Positions 9,318-17,745 of a DNA stretch of 62,620 nucleotides are shown here, piece by piece. Both the position numbers and the translations under genes were made by a program. The notes beneath the pieces are model-generated. The model ran no database searches. It had not been told where the DNA came from and saw only the letters and a program-made list of their open reading frames with translations. Source of the stretch: JAXMEB01 sp046348545 (lineage in GTDB: Bacteria > Pseudomonadota > Gammaproteobacteria > Berkiellales > Berkiellaceae); the NCBI GenBank assembly GCA_046348545.1, contig JAXMEB010000008.1, positions 1 through 62,620 on the forward strand, given 5' to 3'. Within the stretch, counting starts at the first letter, position 1; every line of letters begins with the position of its first letter.

Positions 9318-9965
9318 ATGAAACCTTTTCAAAAATCCTTCATAGAGTCAGCCATTAAGCTTGGCGCGCTTAAATTCGGTGAGTTTACGCTCAAATCAGG
9401 TCGAAAAAGCCCCTACTTCTTCAATGCAGGTAGCTTTAGAACCGGCAAAAGTATCTACCAATTGGGGGTCGCATTTGCTGAAGCGATTCAAGCTTCTGGT
9501 TTAAAACCTCATGGATTGTTTGGACCCGCCTACAAAGGAATCCCGATTGTCACAGCAGCGGCGGCTGCATTGTATGAAAACTTTAATCTGGACCTCCCAG
9601 TGACCTTCAATCGTAAAGAAGCTAAAGCACATGGCGAAGGCGGGATGCTTATTGGGGCGCCCCTCCACGGTAATATCCTAATATTAGATGATGTGATCAC
9701 GGCTGGGACGGCAAAAAGAGAAGCTATCCAAATTATTCGCAAGGAAAATGCTCGAGCAGTGGGTGTACTTATTGCGCTCGATCGGCAAGAAAAAGGCTTA
9801 GGTGAACTTTCTGCCGTTCAGGAGCTTGAAAAAACAATGGATGTCCCTGTGTTTAGCATTGTTTCATTGAAAGATATCGTGACCTATCTCAAAGATAACG
9901 CACATTCCAACTTTGGCCACTATTTGGCACCGATTGAAGCTTACCAAGCACAATATGGTGTCTGA
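9318..9965 (+). CDS. pyrE: Orotate phosphoribosyltransferase
   Basis: PyrE joins orotate with PRPP to give orotidine monophosphate in pyrimidine synthesis. The PRPP loop ILILDDVITAGTA is at about residues 120-132, and the N-terminal FGEFTLKSGRKSPYFFN and the FGPAYKGIP segment are typical. The length of 215 residues matches the E. coli enzyme. An AGCGGAGG-like site precedes the ATG. Confidence 0.96.
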   Translation: MKPFQKSFIESAIKLGALKFGEFTLKSGRKSPYFFNAGSFRTGKSIYQLGVAFAEAIQASGLKPHGLFGPAYKGIPIVTAAAAALYENFNLDLPVTFNRKEAKAHGEGGMLIGAPLHGNILILDDVITAGTAKREAIQIIRKENARAVGVLIALDRQEKGLGELSAVQELEKTMDVPVFSIVSLKDIVTYLKDNAHSNFGHYLAPIEAYQAQYGV

Positions 9966-9989
9966 CCTTTCGCCATAGAGGATTGATTA

Positions 9990-10017
9990 AGAATAAGTTA
10001 GCATGTTAGCTTATTCT
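9990..10017. promoter_or_regulatory. 28-bp dyad directly before the start of a secreted protein gene
   Basis: AGAATAAGTTAGCA and TGTTAGCTTATTCT are inverted copies with two mismatches and no spacer. The dyad ends one base before the ATG at 10019 and takes up the space where a ribosome site would be; no Shine-Dalgarno is visible. There is no T-run, so it is not a classic terminator. It could be an operator or a translation-blocking hairpin. Confidence 0.45.
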
Positions 10018-10018
10018 C

Positions 10019-10519
10019 ATGAAACGATACATCCTTGTAATTACTTTCTTATGCACGATTCCGCTCCTGGCCGTGGCAGGGGACACGCTATACCAATGCA
10101 CAAAGAATGGCGAAACTACCTTGCAAGACAGGAAGCCCAAAGACTGCGATGCCGTCAAAAAATATACCTACGAAAGCTATGCCAACGAACTTGAAGAGCC
10201 TGAAGGACTAAGAGCCCGGGAAAAAAGGGCTATCAAAGCACTCCCCCCTCTACCCAGTTCATCACAGAATGAATCGGCTAACGGATCATTTGCACAATGT
10301 CATTATTATAAAAGCCAAATCGAAGATGCCCTCCATCAATTTCGTTTTGACAGAGATGATCGCAAAGATATCTCTATGTACTACTTAGAAGACTTGGGGC
10401 GCGAGGGACAAAGGCTTGTTCTCAAGATCAAACAAGCCCAGGCCGGTATGCAGCATTATTGCCCTCCCGGAACAAAAATCATCGACTTAACCGATCAAAC
10501 ACATTTCAAACTGCCATAA
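10019..10519 (+). CDS. Small secreted protein, DUF4124-like N-terminus
   Basis: A signal peptide (MKRYILVITFLCTIPLLAVA) is followed by LYQCTKNGETTLQDRKPKDC, which resembles the start of DUF4124 domains: short beta-hairpin modules of exported proteins that usually read YRW.D..G...... The remainder is charged and has a Cys pair (QCHYY, HYCPPG). At 166 residues it is probably periplasmic. Function is unknown. The next gene encodes another DUF4124-type exported protein, so the two may be duplicates or partners. Confidence 0.6.
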   Translation: MKRYILVITFLCTIPLLAVAGDTLYQCTKNGETTLQDRKPKDCDAVKKYTYESYANELEEPEGLRAREKRAIKALPPLPSSSQNESANGSFAQCHYYKSQIEDALHQFRFDRDDRKDISMYYLEDLGREGQRLVLKIKQAQAGMQHYCPPGTKIIDLTDQTHFKLP

Positions 10520-10589
10520 CATGTAGCTAGACTGACTAGCAACTTCTCGTTAAAACTATGACTATGCCCCTAATCTGGATACCCTAATC

Positions 10590-11276
10590 GTGAAATCAAT
10601 CATCTACATTGCCTTGCTTGCTCTATCTGTACAAAATCACAGCGCTTTAGCGAAAGGAGCGAACGAACTTTATCGATACAAAGATAAAACGGGCCAAACT
10701 GTGGTTGATAGCGTTTTACCGCCGGAATACGCTAATAACGGATATGAGATTATTTCTGAACGGGGCGGCATTATTAAGACCGTTGCACCCAAGCGAACAG
10801 AAGCTGATATCGCAAAAGAACAAGAAGCCTTAGCCGCTAAGAAAGCAGCTGAAGAAGCCGAAAAAGAGCAATTATTAAAAATGGCAGAGGAAAGAAGAAA
10901 AGACGAAGTCTTGCTGATGTCTTTTTCGAGCGAAAAAGATATTGAAGAATCTAAAAATGGAAAAATAAGCTCGATTGAAGTACTAGAGAACATTACCAAA
11001 GACCACACCGTCCAACTCACTAAGCAGCTAGATGAGGCGCGTACAGCAGCAGCCAATTATGAACGAATGGGCCGAGGGATCCCCGAGAATATCCTTAAAA
11101 CCATTGAAGAGAGTAAACGCCAAATCCAGGAAAATGAGCGATTTCTGGTTACCAAAGCTGAAGAGAAATCTAAAATCACGGTCCAATTCCAACAAGATTT
11201 AGCTCGTTTCAAAGTTTTAAAGGCCAAAGCAACCCCATCCTTAGAACCTAAAACCTCTAACCCATCTACTCAGTGA
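10590..11276 (+). CDS. Secreted DUF4124-domain protein with long coiled coil
   Basis: A signal peptide (about 21 residues) precedes LYRYKDKTGQTVVDSVLPPEY, a clear DUF4124 module. Residues of about 70-205 are rich in Glu, Lys and Ala with heptad-like spacing, so a long coiled coil is likely. The start is a GTG at 10590; no strong ribosome site is seen. The family is common in gammaproteobacteria as envelope proteins of unknown role. It is followed by a strong promoter for the next gene, so it ends its own unit. Confidence 0.65.
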   Translation: MKSIIYIALLALSVQNHSALAKGANELYRYKDKTGQTVVDSVLPPEYANNGYEIISERGGIIKTVAPKRTEADIAKEQEALAAKKAAEEAEKEQLLKMAEERRKDEVLLMSFSSEKDIEESKNGKISSIEVLENITKDHTVQLTKQLDEARTAAANYERMGRGIPENILKTIEESKRQIQENERFLVTKAEEKSKITVQFQQDLARFKVLKAKATPSLEPKTSNPSTQ

Positions 11277-11315
11277 CAGTTGTTGGGGTAGAGGGAACGT
11301 TCGTCTCCCTAAAAC

Positions 11316-11344
11316 TTGACAGTAGTTAGGGGCATCACTAAAAT
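11316..11344 (+). promoter_or_regulatory. Sigma-70 promoter for the 677-residue protein gene
   Basis: A perfect -35 TTGACA (11316-11321) and a -10 TAAAAT (11339-11344) are separated by 17 bp. The start of transcription would fall near 11351, about 25 bases before the ATG at 11376. Confidence 0.65.
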
Positions 11345-11375
11345 AAGGGTCCTTTGTTAATAACAGAAGTTTTGT

Positions 11376-13409
11376 ATGACCCAATCAGGACCCCATCATC
11401 CCCAAAAAGGCAATTGTAGCGCCCGAAACCTTAATTGTGGGACTCATGCACTGACTCACCGTTTTATAAAATATCTTATGAACGGTCAATTAGATCAGCA
11501 TCTAGAAAATCGCCACTATCAACTATTGCTAGAAACATTTAAAAAGATACATACTATACCCGATCAGCCGCCTGTCAGCTGGGATCATATTAAAAAACTA
11601 TGTTGCTATTACACACATCCTTATGATCGTGAAATTCTCTTCGGTGATGCTTTAAGAGAATTTTTTGCCACAGTGATCGCATTAAGTCCAGATTATCAAA
11701 GCGGTCGCCAAGAGCATTTTCAAATAATGCTCACTACTTATATTAAGCGGGACCATCATCTCGCTCCCAAACCTTCAATGCCTGATTTATTTAAGAGTTT
11801 TGATTTTTGGGGCATAGCATCAGCTGCTTGGTCCATTTTCGCATCCCCTATTAAGCAACCATTTCAAGATGAAGATCATGGTGTCGACTCAGAATTCATA
11901 AATCAAAGCCCTCCCTGTCTATCTTTCTTGTCTGAAATGTCTGATTTATTTAAACTCAAAGCAGCAAACGAAATAAATCAAATTGATTTTCTAGAACGTC
12001 ATATTAATAATGGATTTTATACTCAGGCAGATGTTCAGGAAAAAATAAATACGTTTTGGAGGACTATAGGCTTTAATGAATGGATAAAATATATCAAAAC
12101 CCCTTATATTCTCTTGCCAATCGATGTATTGATGAACGGGAGTGCCGCACTCGATTTTGACGTTGAAATTGAAATTCTAGGTGGACATATTTGGCACAAC
12201 AAGATCGAAAACCCAGATGGCTCTTTTACGCCTAGATCATTCTCACTCAAAGCTTTCAATCTTGCTGGGAACCATTACGAAGTAGAATTAGACTCTGAGC
12301 TTGAAACACGTGTTCATAATGCACAATGTGATGGCTTTGGTATTTTTGAAGAAGGTGAAAAAATTAATGAATTTCTAGCGCAAGCTGGTATTCAAATCGG
12401 GAAACTGCAAGGTCGAAAAATCACAGATGATAGCGCCCCTAGCGCAGAAATCCGTCGATTTTTAAGAACACAGCCTGCCTCAGATCAAGAACAAGCGTCT
12501 TGGATTGCCTCTTTTAATACACAAGGGCGCTCAGATCGAAATAAGCCTCGCTCTGAACGAAAGACAGTTAAGTCAGCCCAACTCTCTATTATAGAGTGGG
12601 CAAGATTTGAAGTCAGTCTTTATGATCAAATTCAAAAAAATCGTGCATGGGTATCAACGTGGCACCAAGCATTGTATGACTTGAGCCAAATTAAAGACCC
12701 ATCAAGCTTAGAGGCTTGGTGTGCTACACACTTAAGACCACTGAATCCATTTGATGCATTATCTCATGAAACCTTAATAGGCTGGGCAAGAGAAAATTCT
12801 CAGTTACATCAAGATTTCGATCCCTTGCCTGGCGAAGAGCGGCTCGCTCAACCTGGAAAAACCATTCCTGAAGCAATTTGGGTACAGGAACAGCTGGCAA
12901 AAGGCGATACCCTATCCACATTATTGCTGATCTATGACCAAGCTGAACCTGCACAAAAGGAAAATGCTTATAATTGGCTTTTTAAAGAATGGGAAAAATA
13001 CAATACGCATACTCTTGGCTTATGGTTGAGTTATAAAGATCGACCTGTCGCTTATGCGCTAGAGGCTGCCGAAAGAATCCTGAATTTGGCTATCGATTTA
13101 GAAGCCTATTTACCTCAAGCAGATTGGCCAAACCTGGATCACTTAGAGCATTGTGTTCAAACCAACAACTTACTCGGTTTGTATCACGAAAGACAACGAC
13201 TCTATGCGTATCAATTTAATCAGCCTCAGTCTAGTGTGCATTCAGCATCGCATGTTACCTCTTCCCTTCCAACAAGGTCCACTTCTAGTGATACAGCTAG
13301 TGTGTTAGAAGAAACCGTCGGCAATAAAAGAACCCAGATCGATTCCAGACCTTCTACTGAGATCGACGAAGCGCGTGAGGTCAAGAAAAAAAGACCCCAG
13401 TTTGAATAA
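11376..13409 (+). CDS. Large orphan protein, effector-like
   Basis: I do not recognise this 677-residue protein. It has no signal peptide or membrane segment, and is rich in His, Trp and charged residues. Two short motifs recall cysteine peptidases: NCGTHALTH at residues 20-28 and GNHYEVELD at 298-306. They are too weak to assign a family. The last 60 residues are Ser/Thr-rich and end in a basic cluster, KKKRP, preceded by another basic patch (KRTQ) about 20 residues earlier, which resembles a eukaryotic bipartite nuclear-localisation signal. It has its own strong promoter and terminator, so it is a single-gene unit. A secreted host-directed role is an inference from these features only. Confidence 0.6.
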   Translation: MTQSGPHHPQKGNCSARNLNCGTHALTHRFIKYLMNGQLDQHLENRHYQLLLETFKKIHTIPDQPPVSWDHIKKLCCYYTHPYDREILFGDALREFFATVIALSPDYQSGRQEHFQIMLTTYIKRDHHLAPKPSMPDLFKSFDFWGIASAAWSIFASPIKQPFQDEDHGVDSEFINQSPPCLSFLSEMSDLFKLKAANEINQIDFLERHINNGFYTQADVQEKINTFWRTIGFNEWIKYIKTPYILLPIDVLMNGSAALDFDVEIEILGGHIWHNKIENPDGSFTPRSFSLKAFNLAGNHYEVELDSELETRVHNAQCDGFGIFEEGEKINEFLAQAGIQIGKLQGRKITDDSAPSAEIRRFLRTQPASDQEQASWIASFNTQGRSDRNKPRSERKTVKSAQLSIIEWARFEVSLYDQIQKNRAWVSTWHQALYDLSQIKDPSSLEAWCATHLRPLNPFDALSHETLIGWARENSQLHQDFDPLPGEERLAQPGKTIPEAIWVQEQLAKGDTLSTLLLIYDQAEPAQKENAYNWLFKEWEKYNTHTLGLWLSYKDRPVAYALEAAERILNLAIDLEAYLPQADWPNLDHLEHCVQTNNLLGLYHERQRLYAYQFNQPQSSVHSASHVTSSLPTRSTSSDTASVLEETVGNKRTQIDSRPSTEIDEAREVKKKRPQFE

Positions 13410-13420
13410 TGGGGTCTTTT
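13389..13420. terminator. Bidirectional intrinsic terminator between convergent genes
   Basis: AAAAGACCCCA (13389-13399) and TGGGGTCTTTT (13410-13420) are perfect 11-bp inverted arms around a 10-base loop. The stop codon of the left gene lies in the loop, and that of the right gene overlaps the right arm, so one hairpin serves both genes. Confidence 0.9.
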
Positions 13421-14753
13421 AACTCACGCGCCAAATTCTCTCAATTTGTTCCAAAGAGAGGCCTTTTGTTTCTGGGACATACCGCCAGCAAAACCAAAAA
13501 GTAAAAAAGCAAAAGCTCGCAAATATGGAAAGCGTTTGAGAAGGTCCTAGGTTATGAAACAAGGAAAGAAAGGTCATCGACACAATAAAATTCGCAAGCC
13601 ACTGAACGGCTGTCACAAAACTCATCGCTCGAGCGCGTATCGTTAACGGAAAAATCTCAGATATAATAAGCCAAAAAAGGGATCCAACGCTTAGACAATA
13701 TCCAACAACATACAATGTCAAAAAAGAAACAAATAAATAAGCATTTTGTTTTGTTTCAACACCACCAGCAAAGAGTAACGTTGCAACCAATAACGCTGTT
13801 CCTGACAAGAATGTCCCAGTTAATAAAAGCTTTCTGCGCCCTACCCAATCGACAATCAATACAGCAACGACGGTCATCGTCGCATTGGCTAATCCCATTA
13901 AGAAAGTCATTAAAATCTGAGTTTGTGGGTGTTCAAATCCAACGGCTTTAAAAATGTACGGGCCATAATACATGATCGTATTAATGCCAACGAATTGCTG
14001 ACATATTCCAAGACCAAGCCCTATGATTAATGGCCACCGAAATACCGGAAGCCAAATCGAAGGAGGAGAAGCGCAGGGAGCCAATGTGTTTTTGATGGCA
14101 CGGAGTTCCGCTTTAATATTATCCGACCTGAGTTTTTTTAAAATATGATACGCTTTCCCAATCTTTTTCTTAGAAACCAACCATCTAGGTGATTGGGGCA
14201 TCATACTCATTCCACACAAAAGCACGATACCGGGAAGCATACCGCTCAATATCATCATGCGCCAATTTTCATTCGCAGCAAAAAAGTAATCTAATAGAAA
14301 AGCAATGGCTTCGCCAAATGTGATTCCAATACCATTAATAAGAACCAAAGCTCCCCTAATATGCGGTGGCGAAATTTCGGAAAGATACAGCGGCGCCGTG
14401 TACGAGGAGATCCCAATTGCGAAACCTAAAATTGCACGAGCTAGAATCAAAGCAAGAATGGTGAGCGCGTAAAATCCAAGAACTGCGCCGACAATGAACA
14501 ATCCTGCAGAAAATAAAAGCATCTCTTTACGACCAAAAAAATCAACAGCTCGGCCACTTAAGATCGCCCCCACACAAGCACCAATGACCGTCACAGAAAC
14601 AATGACTTCACATTCGAATAATGAAGCACCCATTTCTTCTTGAATAAAGATTAATGCCCCTGCAATATTCCCTGTATCAAATCCAAATAATAAACCAGCG
14701 GTGCCCGCAATGATGACACTAAAGAACAAATAGAAATGATATGACTGAACCAC
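13419..14753 (-). CDS. Major facilitator superfamily sugar porter
   Basis: This is a 12-helix inner-membrane transporter of the sugar porter family (relatives include XylE, GalP and AraE), probably sugar-proton symport. Family signatures are GFDTGNIAGA in the first helix, DFFGRKE after helix 2, PESPRW-type PQSPRWL after helix 6, GRRKLL in the second half and the closing PETKGLSLEQIE. At 444 residues the length is normal. The substrate cannot be read from sequence. It stands alone between a shared terminator and algC. Confidence 0.85.
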   Translation of the reverse strand: MVQSYHFYLFFSVIIAGTAGLLFGFDTGNIAGALIFIQEEMGASLFECEVIVSVTVIGACVGAILSGRAVDFFGRKEMLLFSAGLFIVGAVLGFYALTILALILARAILGFAIGISSYTAPLYLSEISPPHIRGALVLINGIGITFGEAIAFLLDYFFAANENWRMMILSGMLPGIVLLCGMSMMPQSPRWLVSKKKIGKAYHILKKLRSDNIKAELRAIKNTLAPCASPPSIWLPVFRWPLIIGLGLGICQQFVGINTIMYYGPYIFKAVGFEHPQTQILMTFLMGLANATMTVVAVLIVDWVGRRKLLLTGTFLSGTALLVATLLFAGGVETKQNAYLFVSFLTLYVVGYCLSVGSLFWLIISEIFPLTIRARAMSFVTAVQWLANFIVSMTFLSLFHNLGPSQTLSIFASFCFFTFWFCWRYVPETKGLSLEQIERIWRVS

Positions 14754-14837
14754 TTAGCGTAATACCCTTCCAATGGGACATCACGCTAGGAAACTCAAAA
14801 AAGTAAAATAAGGTCAAATGACTATTCTGAGTTAATT

Positions 14838-17276
14838 TTAAAAAGGGATCTCTAATTTAGAATTTATTTTCAGTAATGCGATTTTAAAGTCAGCTTGAAT
14901 TCTTTTCAAAGCGGCCTGACTCTCTGCTTCAAACCGCAGTACTAAAACTGGGGTCGTATTAGAGGCCCGTACAAGCCCCCAACCATCATCAAATTCAGCT
15001 CTGAGCCCATCAATTGTAATGATTTTTTCTGCCTTCAAATCATGGTTCGACTTAAATTGCTCGATGAACTTGAATTTTTCTTCATCTGAAATAGCTATAT
15101 TAATTTCAGGTGTGGCAATTGCTTTAGGATATTTTTCAAAAATCACGTCTATTGAGCTTTGGGTAGGATGTGCGGCAATAAAGGCTAATAGTTTCACTGC
15201 TGCAAAACAAGCATCATCAAATCCGTACCAATTTTCACTAAAGAAGAAGTGTCCACTCATTTCTCCAGCTAAAATACCACCTTCTTCTTTCATTGCCCGC
15301 TTGACCAAGGAATGGCCAGTTGCGCACATAATCGGCTTCCCACCCGCATGCCGAATAACTTCAGCAAGTTCTTTGGAACATTTCACATCGTAAAGAATAG
15401 GAGAACCAGGATGCCTTGAGAGTACGTCTTCTGCAAACAGCATCATTAACCGATCTGGCCAAATAATCTCACCTTGGGGTGTCACCACACCCAGTCTATC
15501 CCCATCTCCATCAAGGGCTAACCCCAAATCAGCATGATAGGTTTGAACCATCTCAATTAAAGCAAACAAATTGCTAGGTTGACTTGGATCGGGATGATGG
15601 TTTGGAAAATTGCCATCCACCTCACAAAACATTTCAATCACTTCACAGCCTAATGCTTTCAATAAAGGCACCGCTAGAACGCCACCTACGCCATTACCTG
15701 CATCCACGACAATTTTGAGAGGTCTCGCTAATTTAATATCACGAGTGACTTTTGCAAGATAATCGAATAATAAATCTCTCTTTTGGTATTCACCTTCACC
15801 TGTTTCAAAGTGCCCTAGCTTAATACGATCATACAGCGCTTGAATTTTATCCTGTGCTAAGGTTTCTTTATTGATGACAATCTTCAAGCCGTTATATTGT
15901 GGCGGATTGTGACTGCCTGTCAGCATCACCGCATTACCCGTATCTAAATGGTATGCGCCAAAATAAACTAGCGGTGTTGGGACGATACCAATATCAATGA
16001 TTTTAACCCCGGTAGAGCGTATACCTTCACAAAACGCTATCGAAAGCTCATCGCCAGATAATCGTCCATCACGACCAAATACAAGCGGTCGATTATTTTT
16101 CTGGATGATTTCAGTGCCAATGCTTTTACCCAGCAAATGCATGACACCCGTTGTTAAAGTTTCGCCCGCAATCCCCCGGATATCGTATGCTCTAAAAATA
16201 TGAGGTGACACTTCAACATTCACTTCTGAAACCACAGCCCAATCCAAGACAGCGGCAGAATCTTGCTTGGCATTTAACAATTTGAAATTTTTAGGGATAG
16301 CGCCGAGTTGGTGAATATATTCAGACAGTTTTTCGTTGCTAGCAAAATGAAAAAAATCTGATTTAGGCGGGACACCATCAAGTACAGCTTGCAGCATAAG
16401 TCCCAACCCCCGACCGTCTTCAAGCAAAGCGCCTTCTATACGACGAAAATAGTGCCATATGAAAGCCGTACAGCAGAGTATCATTAAAATAACCACTATC
16501 AAGAGTGCACCAATACCCGTCGAAAAGGTTGTCCCAAATTCTGGGTCTAACCAGAAAGTCATTTGCCAGCTCGTACCTGGAACCATGAGTATCGATTGCG
16601 CTCCAACGCCTGCAAGCTCAATACGATCACTCTTTGCTATGATCCGGTTTTGTCCTAATAGCGTTTCGCGAAGTTCAATATAGCCAGGAATTTTTTTAAA
16701 ATTGTTTAATAATTTTTGCAATAGCATCAAATCTTCACTGACAACGGCTACCCCTATCACTTCTGATTGCTGAGTTTTTCTCAAGGCAATAGCGTGATTG
16801 ATATAGAACCTGCCTTCCTCTACCCGGTGCAACTCTGGTAAAACAAGATCGCCTTTGAAAACTCGATTGGCCATATCGATCGCAGCATATCCCAATGCAG
16901 CTTGCCCTTCAGCGGGTTCCTGCTGCTTTGGTCTTATGATATGCAATGCTTTGATGCTGGGCTCTCGGTTTTGTAAAGCATTCATTTTCATCTGCCAGCT
17001 TGCCTCATCTAGCATACTCGCCGATGATCCCATCAACTCTTGATGGATATCATTTGAAAAGTCTTGTGTCACTTTAGAAAACACTTGATGAAACTGTTGC
17101 GCATAGCTAAAAACTAAGAAATCTGCAAGCCGTTGGTTCTGAACTTTGGAGATGAAAAGGAAAGAACCAACAAAAACCATTGTACAAATTGCTAAAATGC
17201 TTAAGCTAATATTTGTAATAGTTCTTACCGTCAGTTTTTTGATTGAAAGAGGCTCTTTAGTTTTACGCCAGCGCAT
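14838..17276 (-). CDS. algC: Phosphomannomutase/phosphoglucomutase AlgC with membrane-anchored N-terminus
   Basis: The C-terminal half (from about residue 358) is a phosphohexomutase interconverting hexose 1- and 6-phosphates for polysaccharide precursors. It shows FRAYDIRGI, the phosphoserine loop TGSHNPP, the magnesium loop DGDGDR and the sugar loop GEMSGH. The first 350 residues form a transmembrane helix (about 25-43), a roughly 200-residue extracytoplasmic region and a second helix (about 255-275). Long forms of AlgC with such an N-terminus are known in Pseudomonas. I chose ATG 17276, which has AAGGA seven bases upstream and starts 13 bp after dut; longer starts would overlap dut. Confidence 0.9.
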   Translation of the reverse strand: MRWRKTKEPLSIKKLTVRTITNISLSILAICTMVFVGSFLFISKVQNQRLADFLVFSYAQQFHQVFSKVTQDFSNDIHQELMGSSASMLDEASWQMKMNALQNREPSIKALHIIRPKQQEPAEGQAALGYAAIDMANRVFKGDLVLPELHRVEEGRFYINHAIALRKTQQSEVIGVAVVSEDLMLLQKLLNNFKKIPGYIELRETLLGQNRIIAKSDRIELAGVGAQSILMVPGTSWQMTFWLDPEFGTTFSTGIGALLIVVILMILCCTAFIWHYFRRIEGALLEDGRGLGLMLQAVLDGVPPKSDFFHFASNEKLSEYIHQLGAIPKNFKLLNAKQDSAAVLDWAVVSEVNVEVSPHIFRAYDIRGIAGETLTTGVMHLLGKSIGTEIIQKNNRPLVFGRDGRLSGDELSIAFCEGIRSTGVKIIDIGIVPTPLVYFGAYHLDTGNAVMLTGSHNPPQYNGLKIVINKETLAQDKIQALYDRIKLGHFETGEGEYQKRDLLFDYLAKVTRDIKLARPLKIVVDAGNGVGGVLAVPLLKALGCEVIEMFCEVDGNFPNHHPDPSQPSNLFALIEMVQTYHADLGLALDGDGDRLGVVTPQGEIIWPDRLMMLFAEDVLSRHPGSPILYDVKCSKELAEVIRHAGGKPIMCATGHSLVKRAMKEEGGILAGEMSGHFFFSENWYGFDDACFAAVKLLAFIAAHPTQSSIDVIFEKYPKAIATPEINIAISDEEKFKFIEQFKSNHDLKAEKIITIDGLRAEFDDGWGLVRASNTTPVLVLRFEAESQAALKRIQADFKIALLKINSKLEIPF

Positions 17277-17289
17277 TTCTTTTTCCTTG

Positions 17290-17745
17290 CTATACGTGAC
17301 CAGTATGCCCAAAGCCCCCTTGGCCCCGCTCAGATGCATTAAAATCATTCACAATTTCAAACGATGTCTTAACTACCGGTACAAACATCAACTGAGCAAT
17401 TCTATCTCCTATTTCGATTTTGAATGATAGATGCCCGCGATTCCAACACGAAACCATTAATTGTCCCTGATAATCAGAATCTATCAATCCAACCAAATTG
17501 CCCAACACAATCCCATGCTTATGTCCTAAACCCGATCGTGGCAAAATCACAGCAGCTAAAGACTCATCTTCAATGTGAATCGCTAAGCCGGTTGGAATCA
17601 AAAAGGTTTCGCCAGGTTCAAGTACCTTAGGTGACTCAAGGCAAGCTCTTAAATCAACTGCAGCGGAACCTGGCGTGGCATACTCAGGTAAAGGGATCTC
17701 TTTTCCAATACGAGGATCTAAAACCTTAAGCTGAATTTTTCTCAT
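17290..17745 (-). CDS. dut: Deoxyuridine 5'-triphosphate nucleotidohydrolase
   Basis: dUTPase converts dUTP to dUMP and pyrophosphate, keeping uracil out of DNA. The five trimeric-dUTPase motifs are recognisable: PGSAAVDLRA, PRSGLGHKHG, GNLVGLIDSDYQG, GDRIAQLM and the C-terminal RGQGGFGHTG. Length (151) matches E. coli. Its start overlaps the end of coaBC by 20 bp, which is the usual gammaproteobacterial arrangement. Confidence 0.97.
   Translation of the reverse strand: MRKIQLKVLDPRIGKEIPLPEYATPGSAAVDLRACLESPKVLEPGETFLIPTGLAIHIEDESLAAVILPRSGLGHKHGIVLGNLVGLIDSDYQGQLMVSCWNRGHLSFKIEIGDRIAQLMFVPVVKTSFEIVNDFNASERGQGGFGHTGHV

Noticed and set aside
10562..11337. Short inverted match ATGCCCCTAA / TTAGGGGCAT flanking the DUF4124 gene
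   Set aside because: Ten bases, no target duplication and no second copy elsewhere in the window; chance is sufficient.
11376..13409. Assignment of the 677-residue protein as an OTU-type deubiquitinase
   Set aside because: Only two short motifs hint at a Cys/His pair, and the OTU signature around the cysteine is not there. I left it unassigned.
14755..14790. TAGCGT...ACGCTA inverted repeat upstream of the sugar porter, with an ATACCCTTCC near it that resembles a RepA end
   Set aside because: The match to RepA stops after nine bases and the hairpin has no T-run, so neither a repeat copy nor a terminator can be supported.
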